NCBI GenBank assembly: GCA_015075175.1 | Contig: JABTUV010000012.1 | Span: forward strand, 1-36,017 | Length of the DNA: 36,017 nucleotides | Reading direction: 5' to 3' | From: a bacterium | GTDB lineage: Bacteria > Hinthialibacterota > Hinthialibacteria > H5-UNCL2 | Shown: positions 7,587 to 15,103 of the stretch, one piece after another | Layout of the letters: each line of letters opens with the position of its first letter | Numbering within the stretch: the stretch's first letter is position 1 | Program-made: the position numbers and the translations under genes | The notes under the pieces: generated by a model | Seen by the model: only the letters and a program-made list of their open reading frames with translations | What the model was told of the DNA's origin: nothing | Database searches by the model: none

Positions 7587-8792
7587 TCAAATTTGGGGAA
7601 GATCGCGCAAGACATCCTCATAAATCCGCACGTGTTGGGCGACGACCAGTTCGCGTGAATGTTTCGCCAAAACCGTCTTGCGTGCAGATTCGCCCATCTC
7701 CTGCGCCCGGCGGGGATCGCACAGGAGCAGCCGCACATGCTTCTGGAGACTGTCCGTGTCGCCCATCGGCGCCATGAGGGCGTTGACGCCGTGCTCGACA
7801 ACTTCCCGGTGCCATTCTACGTCATAACATACGACCGGTGCCGACGCCGCCATCGCCTCCAAGAGACTGAAGCCCGCCAACATGCAAAAGGCCAATTCCG
7901 AGTTCCGATAGAGGGCCAGAATCGCATGTTTTGGCCACGGGCCGACGAGGGAAATGCGCTCCTTCCATCGCGACTCCTCCGCCAGCCGCATGATGGCTTG
8001 TCGTTCCTCGCCGTCTCCCACCATGACCAATCGTGTGTCCGGAAAGTCCTCGGCAATACCTTCAAACGTTTTTAGAACATCATACACGTACTTCTGCCGC
8101 GATAATCTGCCGACGCAGGCCAACAGGCGATCATTCTCCCAACCCAGGTTCGACTTCCAGCGTGGGTCCGTTTTCGACTGCCAGAACTCTGCGTCGATAT
8201 AATGCCGAAAAACTCGAAATTTGTCGGAAGGAATTCCCCGATTGATGTATCGATCCGCCAAGTATTGGCTGATGGGGAAGATTTGATCCGCCCTTTTCAA
8301 AACGTATCTTGACAAGTGATCCGACCAGAAGTACGACCCGAGAAAACGTGGTGCACCGTATTCGGGATCCAGCTTGTGTTGAAACATGTAATCCGCGTGA
8401 AGAGACACGACCACGGGAATGTGAGCCTTACGACCCGCGTACAGTGCTATCATCCCCTCCAGAAACGGCGAATTGCTGCGAACGAAATCGATGTCATACT
8501 CGCGAATCAGCTCGAGTACCTTCCTCTTGACGCGGCGATAGTGCGCCATCACGCACCACTTCGGCAGACGGTTCCAACCCCGCAGCGAGTTGATGCTGAA
8601 TTCATATACCGTATGGTTGGGCGACACCTGTTCAACATGCTCGGCCTCCGCGTTGGGATGCACCGTGATGACCTGCTTGAAATACCCGCCCTCGTCGCGC
8701 TGGTGCAAGAGGTGCTCGACGCCCTTGGCCCGCAGCGCCGCCAGCGTCGCAGGGACGATGAAGAGTATCGAGGGGCCCTCCTTGTGGTTCAT
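7587..8792 (-). CDS. glycosyltransferase family 4 (GT-B fold)
   Basis: This 401-residue GT-B enzyme has an N-terminal Rossmann half (ILFIVPATLAALRAKGVEHL) with HADYMFQHK mid-way. The C-terminal donor-binding half carries LLACVGRLSRQK, LVMVGDGEERQ and the late motif AGFSLLEAMAASAPVV, which corresponds to the EX7E region of family GT4. It should transfer a sugar from a nucleotide donor onto a glycan precursor at the cytoplasmic face. The start ATG has GGGAGCGGG just upstream. It lies between the frameshifted methyltransferase and the flippase in a surface-glycan locus. Sugar and linkage cannot be predicted. Confidence 0.85.
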   Translation of the reverse strand: MNHKEGPSILFIVPATLAALRAKGVEHLLHQRDEGGYFKQVITVHPNAEAEHVEQVSPNHTVYEFSINSLRGWNRLPKWCVMAHYRRVKRKVLELIREYDIDFVRSNSPFLEGMIALYAGRKAHIPVVVSLHADYMFQHKLDPEYGAPRFLGSYFWSDHLSRYVLKRADQIFPISQYLADRYINRGIPSDKFRVFRHYIDAEFWQSKTDPRWKSNLGWENDRLLACVGRLSRQKYVYDVLKTFEGIAEDFPDTRLVMVGDGEERQAIMRLAEESRWKERISLVGPWPKHAILALYRNSELAFCMLAGFSLLEAMAASAPVVCYDVEWHREVVEHGVNALMAPMGDTDSLQKHVRLLLCDPRRAQEMGESARKTVLAKHSRELVVAQHVRIYEDVLRDLPQI

Positions 8793-8877
8793 GTTCCCGC
8801 TCCCAGATCCAGCCGTTTCCGGGTTTCAAAACCGATGGGTCGCCTTCACAGAATCATCACTCTCGGTTCTGCGCCGT

Positions 8878-9978
8878 TCACGATGTCTTGACCCGCGCCC
8901 GGCAGGTGATCCCGCTCGGTTCCGTGTGCAGCCACAAGAGCTCCAAGCCGCCCTCGCGCACCCAGCCTTCCACCTCTTCGGGCGTGTGGCGGTGCGCGTA
9001 GGCAGGATGATACCAGTCGAAATTGACCAGGTTGTTCTCTTCAAAATCAAAACTATCGTTCCAGAAACACTTGACCACGTGGTCGTAGATCAACCGCTGC
9101 ACGTCATAGCGTCCCGCCGCGATGCCCAAAGGCGGGATCGGCTCGCTGATCTCGATTTCAGCACGGAGCCGCGAGAGCGCCCGGCCCAAGGAAGTAATCG
9201 CGCGACAGGCCTCCCAGCACTCCTCGACCGGCATCTTGGTCATGCGCTCGCGCAGAAAGTCGTCGGCGAACTCGCGCAACGGCGCCTTCCTGGCGTACAC
9301 GTAAAAGGCGATCTCGCCGCCGGGCGCCAGCAACGGCAGGAGTGAACTGAGCGCCGCCCGCGTGTCCGGCGTGTGGTGCAAAACGCCCTCGCTGAAGATC
9401 AAATCGAAGGCGCCTCCCGCCAGCGGCGGACGCATGATGTCCCCGCACGACCCAGGCGTTGGGCAGGTCCTCCAGGTACCGGATGGTTTCGCTGACGCAG
9501 CGCGAGTACTCCAGGCCGACGACTTGGGCATGGGGCGCGGCGGCGGCGAAGTTGACGACCTCGCGGCCCAGCCCGCATCCGGCGTCCAGAATGGCCCGCC
9601 GGTTCTCCAGCGCCCCGCGTAACCCGCCTCGTCCTGCCATCCGTACTTACGCAGCAACCACTCGCGCATGAAGGCGCGCGTCCCCGCGTCCATGCCCCAC
9701 TCGGGCAGGCGCGTCCACTGGCGCCGAAACTCCCTGCACCTGCAGCGATTCCGCCCTGCGCCTTTGCTGCAAGGCAGTAATCGAGGCACGCCGTCAATGA
9801 CGGGATACGTCTGTCCGGCTTCGCTCACCAGCCGGCTATCATCCCAGTGAAGAGCGGTGCCGCTGACCGGACACGCCAGCAGCGGCGCCAACAAGGGTAA
9901 TTCTGCGGTGACTCTGGCATCGCTCCCGGTCCCATCAGGTTGAAACCGCAAGATAACCTGTGCCGACCATGCTGGCAA
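8878..9978 (-). CDS. SAM-dependent methyltransferase with Trm112-like N-terminus, with two compensating frameshifts
   Basis: The N-terminal part carries LACPVSGTALHWDD and TYPVIDGVPRLLP, a Trm112-like zinc-ribbon relic common in sugar or lipid methyltransferases. Class I methyltransferase motif I (ILDAGCGLGREVVNF) and the next strand (VVGLEYSRCVSETIRYLEDL) are encoded in a different frame between about 9615 and 9445. The main frame resumes with MRPPLAGGAFDLIFSEGVLHHT. Each junction falls at a run of four C on the plus strand (9613-9616 and 9441-9444): one looks one base short, the other one base long. As written, the open frame is uninterrupted but lacks the SAM-binding motif, so the product would be inactive. 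Either two homopolymer errors or a genuine double mutation explains this. The start is uncertain. Confidence 0.7.
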   Translation of the reverse strand: MPAWSAQVILRFQPDGTGSDARVTAELPLLAPLLACPVSGTALHWDDSRLVSEAGQTYPVIDGVPRLLPCSKGAGRNRCRCREFRRQWTRLPEWGMDAGTRAFMREWLLRKYGWQDEAGYAGRWRTGGPFWTPDAGWAARSSTSPPPRPMPKSSAWSTRAASAKPSGTWRTCPTPGSCGDIMRPPLAGGAFDLIFSEGVLHHTPDTRAALSSLLPLLAPGGEIAFYVYARKAPLREFADDFLRERMTKMPVEECWEACRAITSLGRALSRLRAEIEISEPIPPLGIAAGRYDVQRLIYDHVVKCFWNDSFDFEENNLVNFDWYHPAYAHRHTPEEVEGWVREGGLELLWLHTEPSGITCRARVKTS

Positions 9979-10007
9979 CCGGATTCCTCTGAAGTGCGCC
10001 CCCAGGA

Positions 10008-10111
10008 GGAGAGTCGCCGATTTTCCATGTGCTGCTCACGGGACAGTCACCGATTTTCCACGTAATGCTTGCGGATGAAGCGTCAACCCGCCTGAAAATC
10101 GGTGCCTGTCC
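10008..10111. repeat. REP-type element, two direct and one inverted copy
   Basis: GTCGCCGATTTTCC (about 10013) and GTCACCGATTTTCC (10047) are direct copies. GGACAGTCACCGATTTT (10041-10057) pairs with 10095-10111 with one mismatch. The form resembles REP palindromes mobilised by REP-associated tyrosine transposases; no such transposase is in this window. Confidence 0.65.
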
Positions 10112-10156
10112 TGAAAGACAGGCTTCCGGAGTGGTTGCGACAGAAAAAAGAACCGA

Positions 10157-10194
10157 GTCCTCGAGTAGCCGGTACTCCGGCGTATCGAGAGGAC
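10157..10194. repeat. CTCGAGTAGC / GCGTATCGAG hairpin, copy 1
   Basis: An imperfect palindrome of 38 nt with centre GCCGGTACTCCGGC and arms GTCCTCGAGTA and GTATCGAGAGGAC. It is flanked by an outer inverted repeat (AAGAACCGA and TCGGTTCTT). Related copies are at 18624-18657, 18690-18763 and 22958-22998. Confidence 0.7.
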
Positions 10195-10299
10195 GGCCTC
10201 GATGCGACCAGACCGCCTCGGAGCCGAATCGGTTCTTATCCTCCACGGGTAAGACAGAGCCGCGTGAGGGACTGTCCCTTCTTCGTTTATCCCCCCCAG

Positions 10300-10318
10300 C
10301 CCCCCTTATTAAGGGGGG
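10300..10318. repeat. C-run/G-run palindrome, copy 2
   Basis: Six C, TTATTAA, six G, preceded by CCCCCCCAG. It is a near copy of 6011-6045 and 21506-21536. Confidence 0.75.
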
Positions 10319-10574
10319 AGCCGATGGCCGCATTAAGATGGTTCTCAGCGTCCACGCCGGCCTTCGACTCCGCGCTTCGCGCTTCGCTCGGGCCCGTCGG
10401 GGTGGTTTATCGGCTTCGCTCAGGCCTGTCGGTTGATGTTTAAGTAGGCGCTCAGCCACCCATCGGCTCCAGGCATCGCCGCGCCGGTCTTTGCCATTGA
10501 CAGGTCTCCCCGCCCGGATAGGATAGGGCTTCATTTCCAGAACAGAGGTTCTGTTCGCGCGAGGTCGTGCAGCG

Positions 10575-11558
10575 ATGGCGGAACTGGCGGACGCAAGAGT
10601 GCTCGTGATCGGCGGAGCCGGTCTGATCGGCTCCCATCTGGTGGAAGAACTGCTGTCGGAACCCGTCAAAGAGGTCGTGGTCTACGACAACTTCTGCCGG
10701 GGAACGCGGGAGAACCTGGAGGAGGCCCTGGGGGACCCGCGCTGCTCCATCTACCCCGTCGGCGGCGACATCAACCAGACGGACATCCTGAGCAGCGCCG
10801 TCGAGGGCAAGGACGTCGTGTTTCATCTGGCCGCGCTGTGGCTCTTGCAGTGCTACGAGTACCCCCGCGCCGCCTTCCAGGTCAACGTCGAGGGGACCTT
10901 CAACGTACTGGAGGCCTGCGTGCGCCACAAAGTCAAGCGCCTGGTTTACTCCTCGTCCGCGTCAGTTTACGGCGACGCGCTGGAAATCCCCATGACGGAA
11001 GACCATCCCTTCAACAACAAGACGTTTTACGGGGCGACCAAGGTGGCGGGCGAGCAGATGGCACGGGCCATGCATCATCGTTACGGCTTGGACTACGTGG
11101 GCCTGCGCTACATGAACGTGTACGGGCCGCGGCAGGACTATCACGGCGCCTACGTGGCCGTGATCATGAAAATCCTGGACCGCATCGACGCGGGCCTGCC
11201 GCCCATCGTCTACGGCGACGGCAGCCAGTCCTACGATTTCATCTACGTGCGCGACGTGGCGCGCGCCAACGTCTGCGCCGCCAAGAGCGCGGCCACCGAC
11301 AGGTTCTACAACATCGGTTCCGGCGTGAAGACCTCGATCAAGGAGCTCTGCGAGCTCCTCTTGGAGCTGACCGGCTCCAGTCTCTCCATCCAGTATGCGC
11401 CCGAGGGCCAGACGTTCGTCACCCATCGCATCGGCTCGACGCAGGCGGCGGAGCGGGACCTCGGCTTTTCGGCCACGACCCAGTTGCGGGACGGTCTGCG
11501 GGAACTCATCGCCTGGCGCAAGGCGCACATCCAACGCACGCGGGCGGCGGTGGTATGA
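10575..11558 (+). CDS. NAD-dependent epimerase/dehydratase (extended SDR, UDP-sugar)
   Basis: This 327-residue extended SDR has the NAD-binding GGAGLIGSH motif at residues 14-22. The catalytic Ser sits in YSSSASVYG and the Tyr/Lys pair in YGATK (Tyr152, Lys156). Later signatures NVYGPRQ and YDFIYVRDVARA match nucleotide-sugar 4-epimerases and dehydratases. It would change the stereochemistry of, or dehydrate, a nucleotide-linked sugar feeding the local glycan pathway. Its stop overlaps the start of the aminotransferase gene (ATGA), so the two are translationally coupled. A 4,6-dehydratase role followed by amination and acetylation would be a coherent route to an N-acetylated aminosugar, but the sequence alone does not decide between epimerase and dehydratase. 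Confidence 0.85.
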   Translation: MAELADARVLVIGGAGLIGSHLVEELLSEPVKEVVVYDNFCRGTRENLEEALGDPRCSIYPVGGDINQTDILSSAVEGKDVVFHLAALWLLQCYEYPRAAFQVNVEGTFNVLEACVRHKVKRLVYSSSASVYGDALEIPMTEDHPFNNKTFYGATKVAGEQMARAMHHRYGLDYVGLRYMNVYGPRQDYHGAYVAVIMKILDRIDAGLPPIVYGDGSQSYDFIYVRDVARANVCAAKSAATDRFYNIGSGVKTSIKELCELLLELTGSSLSIQYAPEGQTFVTHRIGSTQAAERDLGFSATTQLRDGLRELIAWRKAHIQRTRAAVV

Positions 11559-12703
11559 GCCTGTCTCCCATCCCGATCACGCGGCCCTGGATGGGCGAGG
11601 AGGAAGTGGCGGCCTGCCGCGACCCCATTCTTTCGGGGTGGATGTCGCAGGGGCCCAAGGTCGCCGAGTTCGAGCGGCGCTTCGCCGACTACGTCGGCGT
11701 GCCCCACGCCGTCGCCGTCACCTCCTGCACTACCGGCCTGCACCTGGCCCTGATCGCGGCGGGCGTGGGTCCGGGCGATGAAGTCCTGGTACCCTCGTTC
11801 ACCTGGGTCGCCACGGCCAACGCGGTACTTTACGTGAACGCCACGCCGGTTCTCTGCGACATCTCGCTGGAGAGCTTTAATCTCGATCCCGCCGACGCGG
11901 AAGCCCGGATCACCGAGCGCACGCGCGCCATCCTGCCGGTGCATCTGTTTGGGCTTCCCGCGCCCATGGACGAAATCCACGCGCTGGCGGACAAGTACAA
12001 CCTCAAGATCGTGGAGGACGCCGCCTGCTCGCTGGGGGGAGTCTATCGCGGCACGCACACGGGCGCGTGGGGCCATCCGGCGGCATTCAGCCTGCATCCG
12101 CGCAAGAGCATCACGGTCGGCGAGGGGGGGATGGTGACGACCCATTCGGAGGAGCAGTACGTCCTCTTGCAGATGCTGCGCTCGCACGGGGCGGCGGTTT
12201 CGGACCTGGAGCGCCACAGCAAGGGCGAGGGGGGGCTCCCGTCTTTTGGAGTACTCGGTTACAACTATCGCATGACGGACCTTCAGGCGGCGGTGGGCCT
12301 CGTGCAGATGCAGCGGCTGCCGGAAATCATGGCGCGGAGACAGGCTCGCGCCCGCCGCTACGACCAGGCGTTCGGCGACTTGCCTCACCTGGCGACGCCC
12401 AAGGTCCCGGAGGGATGCGTTCACGGCTATCAGAGTTACGTCTGCTTGCTTTCGGAGGATGCGCCCATCGGTCGGGATGCGCTGATGCGCGAACTGTCGG
12501 CGGACGGCATCGCCACCCGCCCGGGCACGCACGCCGTGCACATGCTGGACTACTACCGCAAGCGGTTCGGCTATCGAACAGAGGACCTGCCGGCCAGCGC
12601 CGCCGCCGCCGAGCGCAGTCTGGCCATACCCCTATTTCCCACCATGACCGACGAGGAGCAGGAGCGCGTGATCGCCGCCATGCGGGCGCGGCTGGGAGGC
12701 TGA
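11555..12703 (+). CDS. DegT/DnrJ/EryC1/StrS-family sugar aminotransferase (PLP)
   Basis: The protein has 382 residues from the ATG overlapping the epimerase stop. The open frame continues further upstream but that part is the shadow of the epimerase. It shows the fold-type I aminotransferase landmarks: TSCTTGLHLALIA, PSFTWVATANAV, VEDAACSLGG and AAFSLHPRKSITVGEGG, with the PLP-binding Lys184. The C-terminal YNYRMTDLQAAVGLVQ stretch is typical of keto-sugar aminotransferases. It should transfer an amino group, usually from glutamate, onto a nucleotide-linked 3- or 4-keto sugar. The acetyltransferase at 16609-17292 could then acetylate the amine. It is followed 6 nt later by the amidotransferase gene. 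Confidence 0.9.
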   Translation: MSLSPIPITRPWMGEEEVAACRDPILSGWMSQGPKVAEFERRFADYVGVPHAVAVTSCTTGLHLALIAAGVGPGDEVLVPSFTWVATANAVLYVNATPVLCDISLESFNLDPADAEARITERTRAILPVHLFGLPAPMDEIHALADKYNLKIVEDAACSLGGVYRGTHTGAWGHPAAFSLHPRKSITVGEGGMVTTHSEEQYVLLQMLRSHGAAVSDLERHSKGEGGLPSFGVLGYNYRMTDLQAAVGLVQMQRLPEIMARRQARARRYDQAFGDLPHLATPKVPEGCVHGYQSYVCLLSEDAPIGRDALMRELSADGIATRPGTHAVHMLDYYRKRFGYRTEDLPASAAAAERSLAIPLFPTMTDEEQERVIAAMRARLGG

Positions 12704-12709
12704 TCCGGC

Positions 12710-14605
12710 ATGTGCGGCATTGCCGGCGTGGTGAATCTTCGCGGCGAGCCGGTCGATCCGCGCTGGCTGCCGCCCATGGCGCGCGCCATGTCCCACCGCG
12801 GCCCCGACGACGAGGGCGTCTGGTCGCGCGACAACCTCGGCCTGGCCCATCGCCGCCTTTCCATCATCGACCTGTCCGCGCGCGGCCATCAGCCCATGCA
12901 CCTGCACGCCTCCGAACTCACCATCGTCTACAACGGGGAGATTTACAACTTTCGCGAGCTGCGCGCCGAACTTCGCAAGCTGGGCCGCCACTTCGACTCG
13001 GCGAGCGACACGGAAGTGATCCTCCATGCTTACCACCAGTGGGGACCGGCGTGCGTCGAGCGCTTCAACGGCATGTTCGCCTTCGCCCTCGCCGACCTGC
13101 GCCGGCGGGTGCTGTTCCTGGCGCGGGACCGCTACGGCGTCAAACCGCTCTATCTCTGGAACGACGGGACCTGGTTCGCCTTCGCCAGCGAGATCAAGGC
13201 GCTGCTCACCCTGCCCATGATCTCCGCTCGGTTGGACTCCGCCGCCCTGGTGGAGTACTTCACCTTTCAGAACATCTACGGGACGCGCACGCTGTTTGCG
13301 GGAGTTTCAACGCTGCCGCCCGCGACCACCCTGACGCTGGACCTATCCACGGGAGCGGAGACGCGCCGCAAGTACTGGGACTGGAACTTCGCGCGTCGCA
13401 AGCGGGCGCTCTCGTTCGAGGAGGCCTGCCGCGAGGTCCGCGACACTTTCGAGGATGCCGTGATGCGGCAGTTGGTGTCCGACGTGGAGGTCGGCAGCTA
13501 TCTCTCGGGGGGCATGGACTCCGGCTCCATCGCCGCCGCCGCCTCGCGGCAGATTCCCAATCTGCTCACTTTCACCGGCGGCTTCGACATGGCGCACGTG
13601 TCGGGGTTGGAGCTGGCGTTTGACGAGCGCGAACCGGCCGAGAAAATGGCGGGCGCGCTGGGGACGCAGCACTACGAGCGGGTGATGTACAGCGGCGACA
13701 TGGCGCGGGTGCTGCCGCGCGTGGTCTGGCACATGGAGGACCTGCGCGCCGGTATGTGCTGGCAGAACTACCTGGTCTCCTTTCTGGCCAGCCGCTTCGT
13801 GAAGGTGGTCTTGGGCGGCACGGGCGGGGACGAGAGTTTCGCCGGCTATCCCTGGCGCTACGCGCACCTATTGCGCGACGCCCATCCGCGCGAGGCGCTG
13901 GCGCGCTATTTCCGCTACTGGCAGCGGCTCGTGCCGGTCCAGGAGCATCGGGATTTCTTCACGCCGGAAGTATTGCGCCACGCCCCCGATGTGCGCGCCG
14001 GCTTCGACGCCGTCCTGGGCGACGGCCTGCCTTCCGGCGAACGCTGGAGCCCCGACGAGGCCCTGGCGGTCGCCCTGGCCTTCGAGGCGCGCACTTTTCT
14101 TCCCGCCATTCTGCTCGTCGAGGATCGCGTCAGCATGGCCCACGGCCTGGAGTCGCGCGTCCCCTTTCTGGACAACGAGGTCGTCGATCTGGCCGAGACC
14201 CTACCCGTCGATTATCTCATCTCCGATCTTCCTGCGTTGGTCCGACAGGCCGCGACGTTGGACGGCGACGTCGCCTTTTCGTCCAGCCAGGGCAAATACG
14301 TCCTGCGCGCCGCCATGCGCGGCCTCTTGCCCGAAGAAATCCTCGAGCGCAAAAAGCAGGGCTTCTCACCGCCGGACCGCAGCTGGTACCAGGGGCCTAC
14401 CATGAACTACATTCGGGACGTGCTCCTTACCGATGCCTGTCTGAACGCGGGTTTCATTCGTCCCGAGGCGATTCATCGCGTCGTGGACGAGCACGTAGAG
14501 GGAAGAAGAAATCATCGTCTGCTGATCTGGTCGCTCTTGTGCGTGGAGTGGTGGAGGAGGATTTTTCTGGAGAACCGGTCGTTTGCCGATCTGTCACCAT
14601 CGTAA
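12710..14605 (+). CDS. asnB: asparagine synthetase B-like glutamine amidotransferase
   Basis: The 631-residue protein begins MCGIAGVV, so the nucleophile Cys2 of the class II glutaminase domain is present. It is followed by SHRGPDDEG, LAHRRLSIIDLS and YNGEIYNFREL. The synthetase domain has the ATP-binding PP-loop SGGMDSG (near residues 266-272) and later ESRVPFLDNEVVDLAE. Length and motifs match AsnB. In glycan loci this family often amidates sugars or glycan precursors rather than making asparagine, so both roles are possible. GGGAGG precedes the ATG. The gene follows the aminotransferase by 6 nt and its stop is immediately followed by a repeat-filled gap of about 500 bp. Confidence 0.9.
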   Translation: MCGIAGVVNLRGEPVDPRWLPPMARAMSHRGPDDEGVWSRDNLGLAHRRLSIIDLSARGHQPMHLHASELTIVYNGEIYNFRELRAELRKLGRHFDSASDTEVILHAYHQWGPACVERFNGMFAFALADLRRRVLFLARDRYGVKPLYLWNDGTWFAFASEIKALLTLPMISARLDSAALVEYFTFQNIYGTRTLFAGVSTLPPATTLTLDLSTGAETRRKYWDWNFARRKRALSFEEACREVRDTFEDAVMRQLVSDVEVGSYLSGGMDSGSIAAAASRQIPNLLTFTGGFDMAHVSGLELAFDEREPAEKMAGALGTQHYERVMYSGDMARVLPRVVWHMEDLRAGMCWQNYLVSFLASRFVKVVLGGTGGDESFAGYPWRYAHLLRDAHPREALARYFRYWQRLVPVQEHRDFFTPEVLRHAPDVRAGFDAVLGDGLPSGERWSPDEALAVALAFEARTFLPAILLVEDRVSMAHGLESRVPFLDNEVVDLAETLPVDYLISDLPALVRQAATLDGDVAFSSSQGKYVLRAAMRGLLPEEILERKKQGFSPPDRSWYQGPTMNYIRDVLLTDACLNAGFIRPEAIHRVVDEHVEGRRNHRLLIWSLLCVEWWRRIFLENRSFADLSPS

Positions 14606-14642
14606 TCGTGACCGCGATCGTGAATGGTACTCGTGCCATTTC
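14603..14642. repeat. degenerate hexanucleotide repeat, left member of an inverted pair
   Basis: ATCGTAATCGTGACCGCGAT and following bases begin at the asnB stop codon. They resemble, in inverse orientation, the GATTACGAGCAC-type repeats at 15021-15087 just before the next gene. The same architecture with a cleaner unit occurs at 17290-17574. Confidence 0.5.
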
Positions 14643-14842
14643 GAAAACGGCGGCGCGGATGCGCGAGCGCCTATGGCCCCCCCTTCAGGCAGCTGGGCCG
14701 GCTCCACGAGGGAGGCAGGCAAGCGGGGCAAGAGGCGCCCGCCGCTCCGACGCACTGAAAGGCGCGGGGACCGCCGCCGGCATCGCATTTTCATCCTTTT
14801 GCGGTAGAGGCAAAGCCTCATGGGAGACTGGTGCGGATGGAG

Positions 14843-15021
14843 CTGTCATTTCGACCGCGGCCCGCTGTCATTTCGACCGCAGCCCGCTGTCATTTCGACC
14901 GCGGCCCCCTGTCATTTCGACCGCGGCCCCCTGTCATTTCGACCGCAGGGAGAAATCTTTCTCGCAGTTATCGCGGGGCGGGTACGATGCAGAAGATTTC
15001 TCCCTGCGGTCGAAATGACAG
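14843..15021. repeat. 22-nt tandem repeat ending in a 27-bp inverted repeat
   Basis: Five units of exactly 22 nt start at 14843, 14865, 14887, 14909 and 14931, each opening CTGTCATTTCGACCGC. The last unit runs into AGGGAGAAATC and is matched by a perfect 27-bp inverse copy at 14995-15021, leaving a 37-nt loop. A sister element is at 34649-34781 with three units. The stretch 14643-14842 before it shows only a short GAGGCAAAGCCTC palindrome near 14808. Confidence 0.9.
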
Positions 15022-15087
15022 CTACGATTCCGAGCACGATTGCGGCTACGATTCCGAGCACGATTACTGTTAAGATTACGAGCACGG
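15021..15087. repeat. degenerate hexanucleotide repeat, right member of an inverted pair
   Basis: GCTACGATTCCGAGCACGAT occurs twice in tandem, followed by GATTACTGTTAAGATTACGA. It ends 16 nt before the membrane glycosyltransferase start and leaves no obvious ribosome-binding site for it. Confidence 0.55.
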
Positions 15088-15103
15088 TTTTGACGGCGGT
15101 TCC

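Larger units (their letters stand above)
9979..10574. other. gene-free stretch built from repeat elements
   Basis: About 600 bp between divergently transcribed glycan genes. I find no supportable coding region. It holds a REP-type inverted pair (10008-10111), an outer inverted repeat AAGAACCGA/TCGGTTCTT around a hairpin (10157-10194), and a C/G-run palindrome (10300-10318). Any promoter for the rightward operon must lie in the remaining 250 bp, but none is obvious. Confidence 0.6.

Noticed and set aside
9979-10574. Small genes in the gap between divergent glycan operons
   Set aside because: All open frames there are made of repeat elements and low-complexity Arg/Ser/Pro translations.
10838-11554. 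N-terminal extension of the aminotransferase
   Set aside because: It overlaps the intact epimerase in another frame. The ATG at 11555, overlapping the epimerase stop, gives the normal family length.
14843-14952. Possible CRISPR array because of regular 22-nt spacing
   Set aside because: Units are contiguous with no unique spacers, no cas genes are near, and the last unit forms an inverted repeat.
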